Below, piece after piece: positions 18,602 through 28,496 of a stretch of DNA of 64,000 bases. The stretch is taken from positions 1-64,000 of the forward strand of contig UBXV01000017.1 of NCBI GenBank assembly GCA_900469625.1, in the 5' to 3' direction. The stretch's first letter is position 1. Every line of letters starts with the position of its first letter. The stretch is from Hyphomicrobiales bacterium (GTDB lineage Bacteria > Pseudomonadota > Alphaproteobacteria > Rhizobiales > Rhizobiaceae). The position numbers and the translations under genes are program-made. The notes beneath the pieces were generated by a model that was not told the DNA's origin, ran no database searches, and was given only the letters and a program-made list of their open reading frames with translations.

Positions 18602-19642
18602 TCAACCAGATGCCAGCTCCGCACTCAGGAAATCCATCGCTGCAAAAACGCTCATTGGAGCCCAATGTCCCGGATGGCGGTAGATGGGATAAGTGCCGAG
18701 CGCTGCAGACGTCAGTTGTCCGATTGTCGGCCTAGCGCTGGCGCGACGATGCCGCGCCGTTGCCGCTCGGTCGTCAACATGGTCTTCGGTTAGTCCCCAC
18801 CCTGCGTAAAACGGCATCGCGTAGCAACGCACGGGAATTTCGCGCAGAAGGGCATCGAAGCCCATCTGGCTTGAGACGGTCCAGACTTCGTCCACCACCT
18901 CCAGGATCGAGGCGACGGACACGCGGTCGTTCATGAACACGACGCCCGGGATCCTTGAGGCACGCTCGGCCAGGTAGCCGCGCCTGTGACCGGCCATGAC
19001 ATCCGGATGCGGGCGAACAACACATTGCGCGCCGGTCGCCACCGCCTCGTCGAGCATCTGGTGAAACGATGCGGCCGAACCCAACGCCTTCTCGACGGAA
19101 ACGTCGCCGTAAACCTGGTCGATCAGCAATATCCGACGACGCGATGTTCGACCGATGTGCGGCTCGACGTTCGGCAGATTGTTGTATTTGGAAAGCCTTC
19201 GCTCGATCATTTGCTGGCGAATGCGTTCACCCGTTCCCTCTCCGTCAGCGTCGACTGCTCGCGAAATCAGCCACTCCAGACGCGACGCGCTACTGGCATC
19301 CGTGGGCAACGCCAGGTCGTCAACAATGATCGACACCGGCCGAGTGCCGTCTTTCCCCAGGCCGACGGAGCGCAGAAAACCGTCTTCCAGGTGCCAGTGG
19401 GGCAAACCTCGGACGCGAGCGATGGTCATTGCCGCCTTTGCAGGAAGTCGGCCTCCCCACGAAACGACGCCATCGAGCCTTGGATGCAGCGTAGAGCGGT
19501 TTTGGACCCCATCGAAATAGAAACCGAGCCAGGGAAAGGCGCGACGGACAAAGTGGGTCGCGCCGAGCCTTGCCTGCCGGCTGGGGTGCCACGCCCACCC
19601 ATCCGGATTGTCCTGTTCGTCAAACGAAGACACACCGCTCAC
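18602..19642 (-). CDS. KpsC-like capsule polysaccharide synthesis protein (Kdo transferase type)
   Basis: 346 residues, GTG start. Family landmarks of the Capsule_synth domain are LEDGFLRSVGLG near residue 90, LIDQVYGDVSVE near 170, VVRPHPDV near 210, and DEVWTVSSQMGFDALLREIP then CYAMPFYAGWGLTEDH near 260. KpsC/KpsS proteins add Kdo to the lipid anchor of capsular polysaccharide. E. coli KpsC carries two such modules, whereas this protein has one. No other capsule gene is adjacent, so it is an orphan inserted between the LacI gene and the inositol-type locus. It converges with the LacI gene. Confidence 0.88.
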   Translation of the reverse strand: MSGVSSFDEQDNPDGWAWHPSRQARLGATHFVRRAFPWLGFYFDGVQNRSTLHPRLDGVVSWGGRLPAKAAMTIARVRGLPHWHLEDGFLRSVGLGKDGTRPVSIIVDDLALPTDASSASRLEWLISRAVDADGEGTGERIRQQMIERRLSKYNNLPNVEPHIGRTSRRRILLIDQVYGDVSVEKALGSAASFHQMLDEAVATGAQCVVRPHPDVMAGHRRGYLAERASRIPGVVFMNDRVSVASILEVVDEVWTVSSQMGFDALLREIPVRCYAMPFYAGWGLTEDHVDDRAATARHRRASARPTIGQLTSAALGTYPIYRHPGHWAPMSVFAAMDFLSAELASG

Positions 19643-19738
19643 CTCGTCGAGCGCTCCGGTGTCGAGATGCGAAAATCGCCGGATGCGCTGATCTCAGCCG
19701 GAGTGTAACGCGATCGGCCGCAAGCTCCAAACGGCCGG

Positions 19739-19750
19739 GCTGAATTCAGC
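19739..19750. promoter_or_regulatory. 12-base perfect palindrome in the KpsC-like/isomerase divergent region
   Basis: GCTGAATTCAGC lies about 97 bases upstream of the KpsC-like gene and is flanked by GC-rich GGCCGG sequence. The 318-base gap 19643-19960 holds this palindrome and the IolR-type site at 19906; nothing else was recognised. It could be an operator, but no function is assignable. Confidence 0.25.
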
Positions 19751-19905
19751 GGCCGGCATGTTCGCCAGGATCACAGGTTTCAGAGCGACAAAATGCAAGA
19801 CTTACCTCATCGGCCGGCATCAATCTTTCAACGATGCAATCCCTTTGGGGGCGCACCCGCCTCTCGACTTCTAGCCATAGGGATTTTTGAAGGATAGCTA
19901 TGAAT

Positions 19906-19919
19906 GGAACGAACGTTCC
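19906..19919. promoter_or_regulatory. IolR-type operator GGAA-N6-TTCC (site 1)
   Basis: GGAACGAACGTTCC matches the palindromic motif GGAA-N6-TTCC reported for the S. meliloti inositol repressor IolR. Here the arms extend to TGGAAC/GTTCCA. It lies 42 bases upstream of the isomerase start, a position suitable for blocking transcription. Confidence 0.6.
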
Positions 19920-19960
19920 ATTTTTACCAAAAACGAATCCAGCCTGGAGGAAAAATTCCC

Positions 19961-20773
19961 ATGGACACCCTTCCCTTCGCCCTCAATCACATGACAACAC
20001 CCGCGCTGCCGCTCGATCAGTTCTTCGCGCTCGCCCGTTCGCTCGGCATGACGTCGGTCGAAATCCGCAACGATCTGACCGGCAACGCCATCCTCGATGG
20101 CACGCCGGCTGCAGACGTCGCTGCCCTGGCGGCCAGCCACGGCGTCAGCATTATCTCCATCAATGCGCTGCAGCGATTCAACGAATGGAACGACGCCCGC
20201 GCCGAGGAAGCTCGACACCTTATCGCCTATGCCCGAGATTGCGGTGCCCGGGCGCTGGTTCTGGTTCCCGTCAACGACGGCAGCGGTCAGGCCGACGGCG
20301 AGCGCCAGGCCAATCTGCGGGAAGCTCTTTCGGCTCTGAGGCCGATGCTTGATTCGGCGGGCATTACCGGCCTTGTCGAGCCGCTCGGCTTTGAGATCTG
20401 CTCGCTTCGCTCGAAGACCGAAGCTGTTGAAGGCATAAGGGCAATTGGTGGCGAGGGAACGTTCCGCATCGTTCACGACACATTCCACCATCACCTTGCC
20501 GGCGAAGCGGCGACCTACCCTGACGTGACCGGCCTTGTTCATATCTCCGGTGTGACCGACAAGAGTGTGGCGGTCTCCGACTTGCGCGACTCGCATCGCG
20601 TTCTGGTCGACGCGAACGACAGCCTCGACAATGTCGGGCAGATCCGGCGCCTGAAGGCGGCTGGCTATACCGGTCCGTTTTCCTTCGAACCCTTTGCCGA
20701 TGAGGTCCACGGGCTTTCCGACCCGGCCGCCGCTCTCAAGGCGAGCGTAGCGCACATCGAAGCCGGGCTCTAA
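19961..20773 (+). CDS. TIM-barrel sugar phosphate isomerase/epimerase (IolE/IolI/MocC-like fold)
   Basis: 270 residues, xylose-isomerase-like TIM barrel. Visible barrel motifs are SVEIRNDLTG near residue 30, ISINALQRFNEW near 65, LVLVPVNDG, VEPLGFEI near 145, IVHDTFHHHLAG near 170 (Asp/His metal-ligand positions) and FSFEPFADEVHG near 245. ATG 19961 follows GGAGG at about 11 bases; an upstream in-frame ATG overlaps the IolR-type operator and is unlikely. It precedes a sugar ABC transporter and lies between two IolR-type sites, so an inositol or inosose derivative is the likely substrate (inference). Exact reaction not assignable. Confidence 0.82.
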   Translation: MDTLPFALNHMTTPALPLDQFFALARSLGMTSVEIRNDLTGNAILDGTPAADVAALAASHGVSIISINALQRFNEWNDARAEEARHLIAYARDCGARALVLVPVNDGSGQADGERQANLREALSALRPMLDSAGITGLVEPLGFEICSLRSKTEAVEGIRAIGGEGTFRIVHDTFHHHLAGEAATYPDVTGLVHISGVTDKSVAVSDLRDSHRVLVDANDSLDNVGQIRRLKAAGYTGPFSFEPFADEVHGLSDPAAALKASVAHIEAGL

Positions 20774-20848
20774 CCGAAACACATCAGGCCATCCCCGGAA
20801 AACGAAGCGAGGCGCCGAAGGACACCCTTGACGGCGCCCGCATAAAAT

Positions 20849-20862
20849 GGAATACATATTCC
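20849..20862. promoter_or_regulatory. IolR-type operator GGAA-N6-TTCC (site 2)
   Basis: GGAATACATATTCC is a second perfect copy of the GGAA-N6-TTCC palindrome, extended by C/G and A/T flanks. It lies about 150 bases upstream of the binding-protein gene, in the 237-base gap after the isomerase gene, which suggests a separate promoter for the transporter. Confidence 0.6.
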
Positions 20863-21010
20863 GTAATTGCAAATCGCTGGTTATTTTATTCCGTTTTGAT
20901 CGGAGCGCGGCGGGAGTACCGCTTCCGATCAGGGATGGCGCGGCCCGACGTGGTCAGCGTTTCCGGCTGGAGAAGGTGTGGCCGGGCACCGAATGTGGAG
21001 GAGAAAGACA

Positions 21011-21940
21011 ATGAAAAAGTTCCTGCTGGGTACAGCCATGGCCGTAATGATGTCGACGGCAGCGCATGCCGAGACCATCGGCGTGTCGATGGCGCAGTTC
21101 GATGACAACTTCCTGACGGTCCTGCGCAACGGCATGTCCGACTATGCAAAGACGCTCAGCGGCGTCGACCTGCAGATCGAGGACGCGCAGAACGACGTTT
21201 CGAAGCAGCAGAGCCAGATCCAGAACTTCATCGCGGCCGGTGTTACCGCCATCATCGTCAACCCGGTCGATACCGACGCAACGGCCGCCATGTCGAAGAT
21301 CGCTGCCGATGCGGGCATTCCGCTGGTCTACGTCAACCGCGAACCTGTCAACGTCGACACCCTGCCCGAAAAGCAGGCCTTCGTCGCCTCGAACGAACAG
21401 GAATCCGGCACGCTGCAGACCCAGGAAATCTGCAAGATGCTGAACGGCAAGGGCAAGGCTGTCGTCATGATGGGCGAACTGTCCAACCAGGCCGCCCGCA
21501 TGCGCACCAAGGATATCCATGACGTGCTTGCAACCGAAGCCTGCAAGGGCATCGAGATCGTCGAAGAACAGACTGCAAACTGGTCGCGCACGCAGGGCTC
21601 CGACCTCGTGACCAACTGGCTTTCGGCCGGCCTCGAGTTTGACGCCGTGATCTCCAACAACGACGAAATGGCGATCGGCGCAATCCAGGCGCTCAAAGCC
21701 GCTGGTCGTTCGATGGACAGCGTCGTCATCGGCGGCATCGACGCCACCCAGGACGCGCTTGCCGCCATGGCGGCAGGCGACCTCGACGTGACCGTGTTCC
21801 AGAACGCCGCCGGCCAGGGCAAGGGTTCGGTTGACGCCGCCCTCAAGCTCGCCAAGGGCGAAGCGATCGAGAAGAAGGTCTACATCCCCTTCGAACTCGT
21901 CACCAAGGACAATATGGCGAGCTACCAGGCCAAGAACTGA
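21011..21940 (+). CDS. ibpA: Periplasmic sugar-binding protein of an inositol-type ABC transporter
   Basis: 309 residues. A signal peptide (MKKFLLGTAMAVMMSTAAHA) is followed by ETIGVSMAQFDDNFLTVLR. Periplasmic binding protein family 4 landmarks are IQNFIAAGVTAIIVNPVDT, GIPLVYVNREPV, ISNNDEMAIGAIQAL and VVIGGIDATQDAL. The protein resembles the rhizobial myo-inositol (IbpA) and rhizopine (MocB) binding proteins; the IolR-type sites upstream favour inositol. ATG 21011 follows GGAGGAG at about 8 bases. It is the first transporter gene, with a hairpin after its stop codon. Confidence 0.88.
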   Translation: MKKFLLGTAMAVMMSTAAHAETIGVSMAQFDDNFLTVLRNGMSDYAKTLSGVDLQIEDAQNDVSKQQSQIQNFIAAGVTAIIVNPVDTDATAAMSKIAADAGIPLVYVNREPVNVDTLPEKQAFVASNEQESGTLQTQEICKMLNGKGKAVVMMGELSNQAARMRTKDIHDVLATEACKGIEIVEEQTANWSRTQGSDLVTNWLSAGLEFDAVISNNDEMAIGAIQALKAAGRSMDSVVIGGIDATQDALAAMAAGDLDVTVFQNAAGQGKGSVDAALKLAKGEAIEKKVYIPFELVTKDNMASYQAKN

Positions 21941-21949
21941 TCCTGCATC

Positions 21950-21976
21950 GAGAGCGCGGGAAATCCCCGCGCTCTC
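21950..21976 (+). terminator. Hairpin after the binding-protein gene
   Basis: A perfect 11-bp stem (GAGAGCGCGGG with CCCGCGCTCTC) with a 5-base loop lies 9 bases after the stop. There is no T-run, so partial termination or mRNA 3'-end protection is more likely than full termination. Confidence 0.6.
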
Positions 21977-22103
21977 ATTCAAAAACAGTCCCGCTGCCGC
22001 TGCGCTGATCCTGTAGACTAGCGCCTGCGCAGAGAGTGCCGGTTGACCCACCGGCTGCGAGGACTTTTCCGCGAAAGCCGGAATTGACGGGGAGGCAATG
22101 ACA

Positions 22104-23645
22104 ATGACGCTCAGTCCGACAACGATGGCCGCCGTGCGCGCCAGCGGCGCTGTACCCAACGCCGAATACCTTCTCAATGTCGAAGGCATTCGCAAGGAAT
22201 TCCCGGGCGTCGTCGCGCTCGACGACGTGTCTTTCAGGCTCAAGCGCGGCACAGTCCATGCGCTGATGGGCGAGAACGGCGCCGGCAAATCGACGTTGAT
22301 GAAGATCCTCGCCGGGATCTATACGCCCGACAAGGGCGAGGTCCGGCTGAAGGGCGCTGACATCCGGCTGAAGTCGCCGCTCGACGCACTCGAAAACGGC
22401 ATCGCCATGATCCATCAGGAACTGAACCTGATGCCGTTCATGACGGTTGCCGAGAACATCTGGATCCGCCGCGAACCGAAGAACCGCTTCGGCTTCGTCG
22501 ATCACGGCGAAATGCGTCGCATTACGGCCCGGCTATTCGACCGCCTGAACATCAAGCTCGACCCGGAGATCGAAGTCCGCCACCTCTCGGTCGCCAACCG
22601 CCAGATGGTCGAGATCGCCAAGGCGGTCTCCTACGAATCCGACGTCTTGATCATGGACGAGCCTACCTCGGCCCTGACGGAGCGCGAGGTCGCGCACCTG
22701 TTCGAAATCATCCGCGACCTGCGTTCGCAGGGCATCGGCATCGTCTACATCACCCACAAGATGAACGAGTTGTTTGAGATCGCCGACGAGTTCTCGGTCT
22801 TCCGCGACGGCAAGTATATCGGCACGCATGCCTCGAGCGACGTCACCCGCGACGACATCATTCGCATGATGGTCGGCCGCGAAATCACCCAGATGTTCCC
22901 GAAAGAGGAAGTGCCGATCGGCGACGTCGTGCTTTCGGTCAAGAACCTGACGCTTAACGGCGTCTTCCGTGACGTTTCCTTCGACGTGCGCGCCGGTGAG
23001 ATCCTGGGCATTGCCGGCCTCGTCGGCTCCGGCCGTTCGAATGTGGCCGAAACCCTTTTCGGCGTGACGCCTGCCAGTTCGGGCACGATCGCGATCGACG
23101 GCAAGCCGGTCTCGATCGACAGCCCCAACACCGCGATCCGCAACCGCATGGCGTTCCTGACCGAAGACCGCAAGGACACGGGCTGTCTGCTGATCCTCGA
23201 CGTTCTTGAAAACATGCAGATCGCCGTGCTGCAGGATCGCTTCGTCAAGGGCGGCTTTGTCACCGAGAAGGACATCACCGCCGCCTGCGAGGAGATGAGC
23301 CGCAAGCTCAGGGTCAAGACGCCCAATCTCCAGGAGCGCATCGAGAACCTTTCCGGCGGCAACCAGCAGAAGGTGCTGATCGGCCGCTGGCTGCTGACCA
23401 ATCCGCGCATCCTGATCCTCGATGAACCGACCCGCGGCATCGATGTCGGAGCAAAGGCGGAAATCCATCGCCTCGTCACCGAGCTGGCCCGCAACGGCGT
23501 CGCCGTCATCATGATTTCTTCGGAAATGCCGGAGGTGCTCGGCATGAGCGACCGTATCATGGTCATGCACGAAGGTCGCGTCACCGGCGTGCTCGACCGG
23601 GCCGAGGCAACCCAGATCAAGGTCATGGAACTCGCCGCCAGCTAA
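22104..23645 (+). CDS. iatA: Sugar ABC transporter ATP-binding protein (two ATPase domains)
   Basis: About 513 residues with two tandem nucleotide-binding domains, as in RbsA/MglA-type transporters. Domain 1 has Walker [13 protein letters not shown] and Walker [13 protein letters not shown]. Domain 2 has a degenerate Walker [13 protein letters not shown], signature [15 protein letters not shown] and Walker [21 protein letters not shown] at 22091-22095 is 8 bases from ATG 22104 and only 2 from ATG 22098, so 22104 is preferred. Operon partner of the binding protein and the permease; energises inositol-type uptake. Confidence 0.92.
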   Translation: MTLSPTTMAAVRASGAVPNAEYLLNVEGIRKEFPGVVALDDVSFRLKRGTVHALMGENGAGKSTLMKILAGIYTPDKGEVRLKGADIRLKSPLDALENGIAMIHQELNLMPFMTVAENIWIRREPKNRFGFVDHGEMRRITARLFDRLNIKLDPEIEVRHLSVANRQMVEIAKAVSYESDVLIMDEPTSALTEREVAHLFEIIRDLRSQGIGIVYITHKMNELFEIADEFSVFRDGKYIGTHASSDVTRDDIIRMMVGREITQMFPKEEVPIGDVVLSVKNLTLNGVFRDVSFDVRAGEILGIAGLVGSGRSNVAETLFGVTPASSGTIAIDGKPVSIDSPNTAIRNRMAFLTEDRKDTGCLLILDVLENMQIAVLQDRFVKGGFVTEKDITAACEEMSRKLRVKTPNLQERIENLSGGNQQKVLIGRWLLTNPRILILDEPTRGIDVGAKAEIHRLVTELARNGVAVIMISSEMPEVLGMSDRIMVMHEGRVTGVLDRAEATQIKVMELAAS

Positions 23646-23646
23646 A

Positions 23647-23691
23647 GCATGTCGCGCAAAAGTGTGCTGCGGTTTTGCGATAACGACATGC
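23647..23691. repeat. Interrupted palindromic intergenic repeat
   Basis: GCATGTCG and CGCAAAA (23647-23661) pair with TTTTGCG (23673-23679) and CGACATGC (23684-23691), leaving an 11-base loop and a 4-base bulge. The sequence resembles a short palindromic repeat that I recall from intergenic spaces of many rhizobial genomes. It lies in the 134-base spacer between the ATPase and permease genes, where it could tune the ratio of the two products. Confidence 0.6.
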
Positions 23692-23779
23692 GTCGGAACA
23701 AGAGCTTAAGGCGCAGGGCGCGAAGCTGAAAGATCGTGACGCGCTTAGGCACCGAACGGACCAAAGGGAGGAACAAACA

Positions 23780-24805
23780 ATGGAAACCAATATCGCCGCA
23801 CAGGGCACCGGCTCGGCCGTTCCGGCCGCCAAGCGCCGGATGCCGCCCGAATTCAGCATCTTCCTGGTGCTGATCGGTATCGCGCTTGTCTACGAAATCC
23901 TCGGCTGGATCTTCGTCGGACAGAGCTTCCTGCTGAACCCGCAGCGCCTGACGATCATGATCCTGCAGGTCGCCGTAATCGGCATCATCGCCGTCGGCGT
24001 TACCCAGGTGATCATCACCGGCGGCATCGACCTTTCCTCCGGCTCTGTCGTGGGCATGACCGCCATGTTCTCGGCAAGCGTGGCCCAGGCCTCCACCTGG
24101 CCGCGCGCGCTCTATCCGTCACTGACAGACCTTCCCGCCATCGTGCCGATCGGGCTCGGCATCGGCGTCGGCCTGCTCGCCGGCCTCATCAATGGCCAGC
24201 TGATCGCCCGCACCAAGATCCCACCCTTCATCGCAACGCTCGGCATGATGGTGTCGGCACGCGGCATCTCCAAGTGGTACACCAAGGGTCAGCCGGTATC
24301 GGGCCTTACCGAGCAGTTCAACTTCATCGGCACCGGCATATGGCCCGTCGTCGTCTTCCTGGTCGTTGCCGTCATCTTCCACATCGCGCTGCGCTACACC
24401 CGCTACGGCAAGTTCACCTACGCGATCGGCGCCAACGTCCAGGCGGCTCGTGTCTCGGGCATCAATGTCGAGGCGCATCTGATCAAGGTCTATGCCATCG
24501 CCGGCATGCTGGCGGGCCTTGCAGGCGTCGTCACCGCCGCCCGCGCCCAGACCGCACAGGCCGGCATGGGCGTCATGTACGAACTCGATGCGATCGCTGC
24601 GACCGTCATCGGCGGCACGTCGCTGACCGGCGGCGTCGGCCGCATCACCGGCACCGTCATCGGCACGATCATCCTCGGGGTCATGACTTCGGGCTTCACC
24701 TTCCTCAGGGTCGACGCCTACTACCAGGAAATCGTCAAGGGCCTGATCATCGTCGCCGCCGTCGTCATCGACGTCTATCGACAGAAGAACCGCAAGAAAG
24801 CCTGA
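23780..24805 (+). CDS. iatP: Sugar ABC transporter permease
   Basis: 341 residues, about ten hydrophobic segments, RbsC-like. Landmarks are VGVTQVIITGGIDLSSGSVVG near residue 75, PPFIATLGMMVSARGISKWY near 155, YAIGANVQAARVSGINVE near 215 and ATVIGGTSLTGGVGRITGTV near 275. ATG 23780 follows GGGAGG. Inner-membrane channel for the inositol-type transporter; last gene of the operon, followed by a clear terminator. Confidence 0.93.
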   Translation: METNIAAQGTGSAVPAAKRRMPPEFSIFLVLIGIALVYEILGWIFVGQSFLLNPQRLTIMILQVAVIGIIAVGVTQVIITGGIDLSSGSVVGMTAMFSASVAQASTWPRALYPSLTDLPAIVPIGLGIGVGLLAGLINGQLIARTKIPPFIATLGMMVSARGISKWYTKGQPVSGLTEQFNFIGTGIWPVVVFLVVAVIFHIALRYTRYGKFTYAIGANVQAARVSGINVEAHLIKVYAIAGMLAGLAGVVTAARAQTAQAGMGVMYELDAIAATVIGGTSLTGGVGRITGTVIGTIILGVMTSGFTFLRVDAYYQEIVKGLIIVAAVVIDVYRQKNRKKA

Positions 24806-24843
24806 TCCTCCAAAGAAGACCTCTCCTCCCAGTGAGCCAACTG

Positions 24844-24878
24844 GCCGGGATGATGAAAATCATCCCGGCATTTTATTG
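24844..24878 (+). terminator. Rho-independent terminator of the inositol-type transporter operon
   Basis: A perfect 11-bp GC-rich stem (GCCGGGATGAT with ATCATCCCGGC) closed by a GAAA tetraloop is followed by ATTTTATT. It lies about 40 bases after the permease stop. The 404-base gap 24806-25209 holds this terminator and one possible small gene. Confidence 0.9.
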
Positions 24879-25017
24879 TCGACGCGCAGGTACTTTCATC
24901 GCGCAACCCTAGTTTCGACATATGCTTGGCGCGCAGGGCTGCCACGGCGTTGCTGCGCTGGCAATTCAAGTCGCGATCGACTATATGCAAGCCATCCAAA
25001 ACTTTCGGAGATTTATC

Positions 25018-25140
25018 ATGTTGTCGCAGCGCAAGCTTGCGAGCCAGTTCCAGCCGCGTTTCGTTCTTCAGCTTTGGAACGCGATGCTTCGGGTCCAGAC
25101 CCGCGAAACAGCTTCCCTCTTCGGCCAGCGCAGCCGTTAA
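25018..25140 (+). CDS. Possible small basic protein, 40 residues
   Basis: ATG 25018 follows GGAGA at about 7 bases and opens MLSQRKLASQFQPRFVLQLW followed by NAMLRVQTRETASLFGQRSR, ending at TAA 25140. The product is basic, with no signal peptide. It converges with tctE. No family recognised; conservation of the frame in related genomes would decide whether it is real. Confidence 0.4.
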   Translation: MLSQRKLASQFQPRFVLQLWNAMLRVQTRETASLFGQRSR

Positions 25141-25209
25141 CGCGCTACCCGGTCCTTGTCTGGCCTGCCGCATCTGTCGGCGCTGGATGAGGACTGCCCG
25201 GCCCTTCGC

Positions 25210-26588
25210 TTATCCGGCCGGAAACAGGATGGCGACCTTTAGCCCACGTCCCCCGGCACCGTCGGTAAGGCTCGTTCTTGCGCCATAAAGTGCTGCAATC
25301 TCTTCCACGATCGGCAAGCCCAGCCCCGTTCCCGGAGCCTCGCTTGCGCCGCGCTGGAAGCGCCTGAGCACGCTTTCACGCAATTCCGGCTTGATCCCCG
25401 GCCCGTTGTCCTCGACCTCCAGTGATACGAAACCTTCGCTTTCGCTGACGCGCGTCGTGACCTCGGCACCACGCCCGGCATAGAGCAGCGCGTTGCCGAT
25501 GAGGTTTTTCAGCATCTCGCCCAACAGCAGCGGTTCGACGCGCACGAATGCTTCGCCCTCGCCGTCGAAACCGAGATCGATGCCGGCGTCGCCGGCGGCC
25601 GGCACATGTTCGCCAGTGACGCCACGCACCAGCTCCACCAGGTCTACCCGCTCGAGCTTGCGCGCCTCGTCCTTGCCTGCGGCGTCGATCTTCGCCATCA
25701 GCAGCAGCTGCGCCAGAATGCGCTCGGCGTTCGCCACCGCCTCGTCCGCCTTCTTGACCGCCGCCTTCGTATCGTCGATCGATCCGGCGCGCAGCGCCAA
25801 GGCGAGCTGCGTGCGGATGATGGCAAGCGGCGTTCGCAACTGATGGCTGGCATTGCCGGTGAAGTTGCGCAACGCATCGAGCGCCGACTGCAGCCGCCCC
25901 ATGAACGAGTTGACGGTATCGACCAGTCCCTGCACTTCGTTGGGCACCCGCTCGCCGATCGGATGCAGATCGTCAGGGCTGCGCTCAGCAATAGCGTCGC
26001 CCAGGCGATAAAGTGGCCTCAGGGAAAAGGTAACCGCGATCCAGACGATCACAGCCGCACCGGCAATCATCAGCCCGAGACGGAGCGCCGAACGCACGAG
26101 GATTGTCTGCGTCAGCTGGCGGCGCGCGATCGTCGTTTCGGCGACGGTCACGACGAAGGGAACCGAGTTGATCCCCGTCGAGGCGGACCGCCTGAGGGCG
26201 GCAATGCGGATGGGCTCGCCGCGGAAGGACGAGTCGGCAAAGCTCGTCGAGCTGCCGGGAGCCTCGTCCAGGGAGGGGAGCGTCTGGTAGCCGGTGATGA
26301 ACTGTCCCGGCGGCCCGTCGACGCGGTAGAAAACCCGGTCCTGCGCTGCCGATGTCAGCATCTCCAGCGCCACATAGGGAATGTCGACTTCAAGCGAGCC
26401 ATCCTCGGCAACGACCACGCGCTCGGCAATCGCCAGCGCCGAGCCGGCAAGCACGCGGTCCGACACGACATTGGCGGTCGTGACGGCTTCGCGATAGGTA
26501 TCGGTCAGCGCGATGACGCCGATGACGGCGGTCGACAACAGCAACCACCCGAGCAGCCTGCGGCGGAGGGAATAGACCGCCGCCCGCA

Positions 26589-26592
<4 letters not shown>
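25210..26592 (-). CDS. tctE: Sensor histidine kinase of the tricarboxylate system (TctE-like)
   Basis: 460 residues. One membrane segment near residues 12-32, a periplasmic region to about 170 and a second membrane segment near 170-190, then a HAMP-like region. The H-box is NASHQLRTPLAIIR (His near residue 250), N-box NLIGNALLYAGRG, G-boxes DNGPGI and GTGLGLPIV. Start ATG 26592 overlaps the response-regulator stop by ATGA. Placed beside tct transport genes, it is expected to sense a tri- or dicarboxylate and phosphorylate TctD. Confidence 0.88.
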
Positions 26593-27266
<674 letters not shown>

Positions 27267-27343
27267 TTGTCTTCACTCCCCGCTCCACTCTATCCGCCGT
27301 TGGCTTGCTTGTGAACGGTGGCGCGCTGAGGCATTGTGGATTT

Positions 27344-28411
27344 ATGCGGTACTTGATTTCTTTTCTCTTTTTCGTGCTCTGTCCACGGCTTGTCCTGGCG
27401 GCCCCCGTGATATTTCCGGCACTATCGGGCGCTTCCGACGCAAGGACATTGGTCGTCTATTCGTCCCTCGACGAGCCGCTCGCCAAACCGATGATTCTCG
27501 GCTTTCAGAAGGCCAATCCGGATGTCGCCGTGCGCTATGAGGATATGCTGACGGGAGAGATCTACGATCGCATCGTCCAGGAAACCGACGCGGGCCTGAA
27601 GACCGCCGACTTCGCCTTCTCGTCCGCCATGGACCTGCAAGTCAAGCTCAGCAACGACGGTTATGCCCAGCGCAGCGATCTGCCGATGAGCGGTCGCTGG
27701 CCAGCGTGGGCCAACTGGCGCAATACGGCCTATGCTCTGACGTTCGAGCCTGCGGTCTTCGTCTACCACAAACCGAGCTTTACCCGGGAAGCACCGCCTT
27801 CGACCCGCGCGGAATTTGTCGACTACCTGAAACGCCATGGCGCCGATGTCTTCGGCCGGATCGGCACATACGACATCGAGCGCTCGGGCGTCGGCTTCCT
27901 CTTCATGTCGCGCGACCAGGAACAGTTTGACGACATCTGGGATGTCATCCAGGCCATGGGCGCTGCCGGCGTCAAACTCTATTCAACGAGCCAGGCAATC
28001 CTGGAGCGGGTGGCCGACGGCCGCTTCGTCCTCGGCTACAACATCCTCGGCTCCTACGCCGCCGACTGGGCAAAGCGCCACCCGGATGTCGGCATCGTGC
28101 TGCCGAAGGACTATACCGTGGTGATGTCACGGATCGGCCTCGTGCCGCAGGCCGCCGCCGCCCCCGACCTCGGCCGGCGCTACCTGGAGTTCTTCATGTC
28201 CAAGGAGGGCCAGACGATCATGGCGCGGGAACTGCAAATCCCCGCCGTAAGCCCCGATGTTGCCGGCGAAAACACCGCCAACACCATGCAGGAGATGCTT
28301 GGGGCCCAATTGCGCCCCGTTCCCGTCAGCCCGGGCCTGATGGTCTATCTCGATCAGGTGAAGCGGTCGCGTCTGATCGCCCGCTGGAACGAGGTTCTCA
28401 GGCTCCATTAG
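27344..28411 (+). CDS. Periplasmic ABC-type substrate-binding protein next to tctDE
   Basis: About 355 residues. Signal peptide MRYLISFLFFVLCPRLVLAA, then a two-lobed extracellular binding protein of the iron/polyamine-like class (TLVVYSSLDEPLAKPMILGF, RFVLGYNILGSYAADWA, YLEFFMSKEGQTIMA). No ABC permease or ATPase gene is adjacent. Divergence from tctDE suggests an accessory ligand sensor for the kinase (inference); such binding proteins occur beside some sensor kinases. ATG 27344 opens the signal peptide; ATG 27305 lacks one. Confidence 0.78.
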   Translation: MRYLISFLFFVLCPRLVLAAPVIFPALSGASDARTLVVYSSLDEPLAKPMILGFQKANPDVAVRYEDMLTGEIYDRIVQETDAGLKTADFAFSSAMDLQVKLSNDGYAQRSDLPMSGRWPAWANWRNTAYALTFEPAVFVYHKPSFTREAPPSTRAEFVDYLKRHGADVFGRIGTYDIERSGVGFLFMSRDQEQFDDIWDVIQAMGAAGVKLYSTSQAILERVADGRFVLGYNILGSYAADWAKRHPDVGIVLPKDYTVVMSRIGLVPQAAAAPDLGRRYLEFFMSKEGQTIMARELQIPAVSPDVAGENTANTMQEMLGAQLRPVPVSPGLMVYLDQVKRSRLIARWNEVLRLH

Positions 28412-28496
28412 CGCGCCGGTTTCGGCGCGCAAGCGCATGTTCGTTTCAATCGGCATGGAACAAGAGACCATCCAAGCTGAGTTGCCGCTTGTCAGC

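Noticed and set aside
17373-24805. Complete rhizopine (moc) catabolic locus.
   Set aside because: MocDEF-like genes are present, but no MocA-type dehydrogenase sits in the locus, and the transporter has inositol-type IolR sites, so the rhizopine label is not justified.
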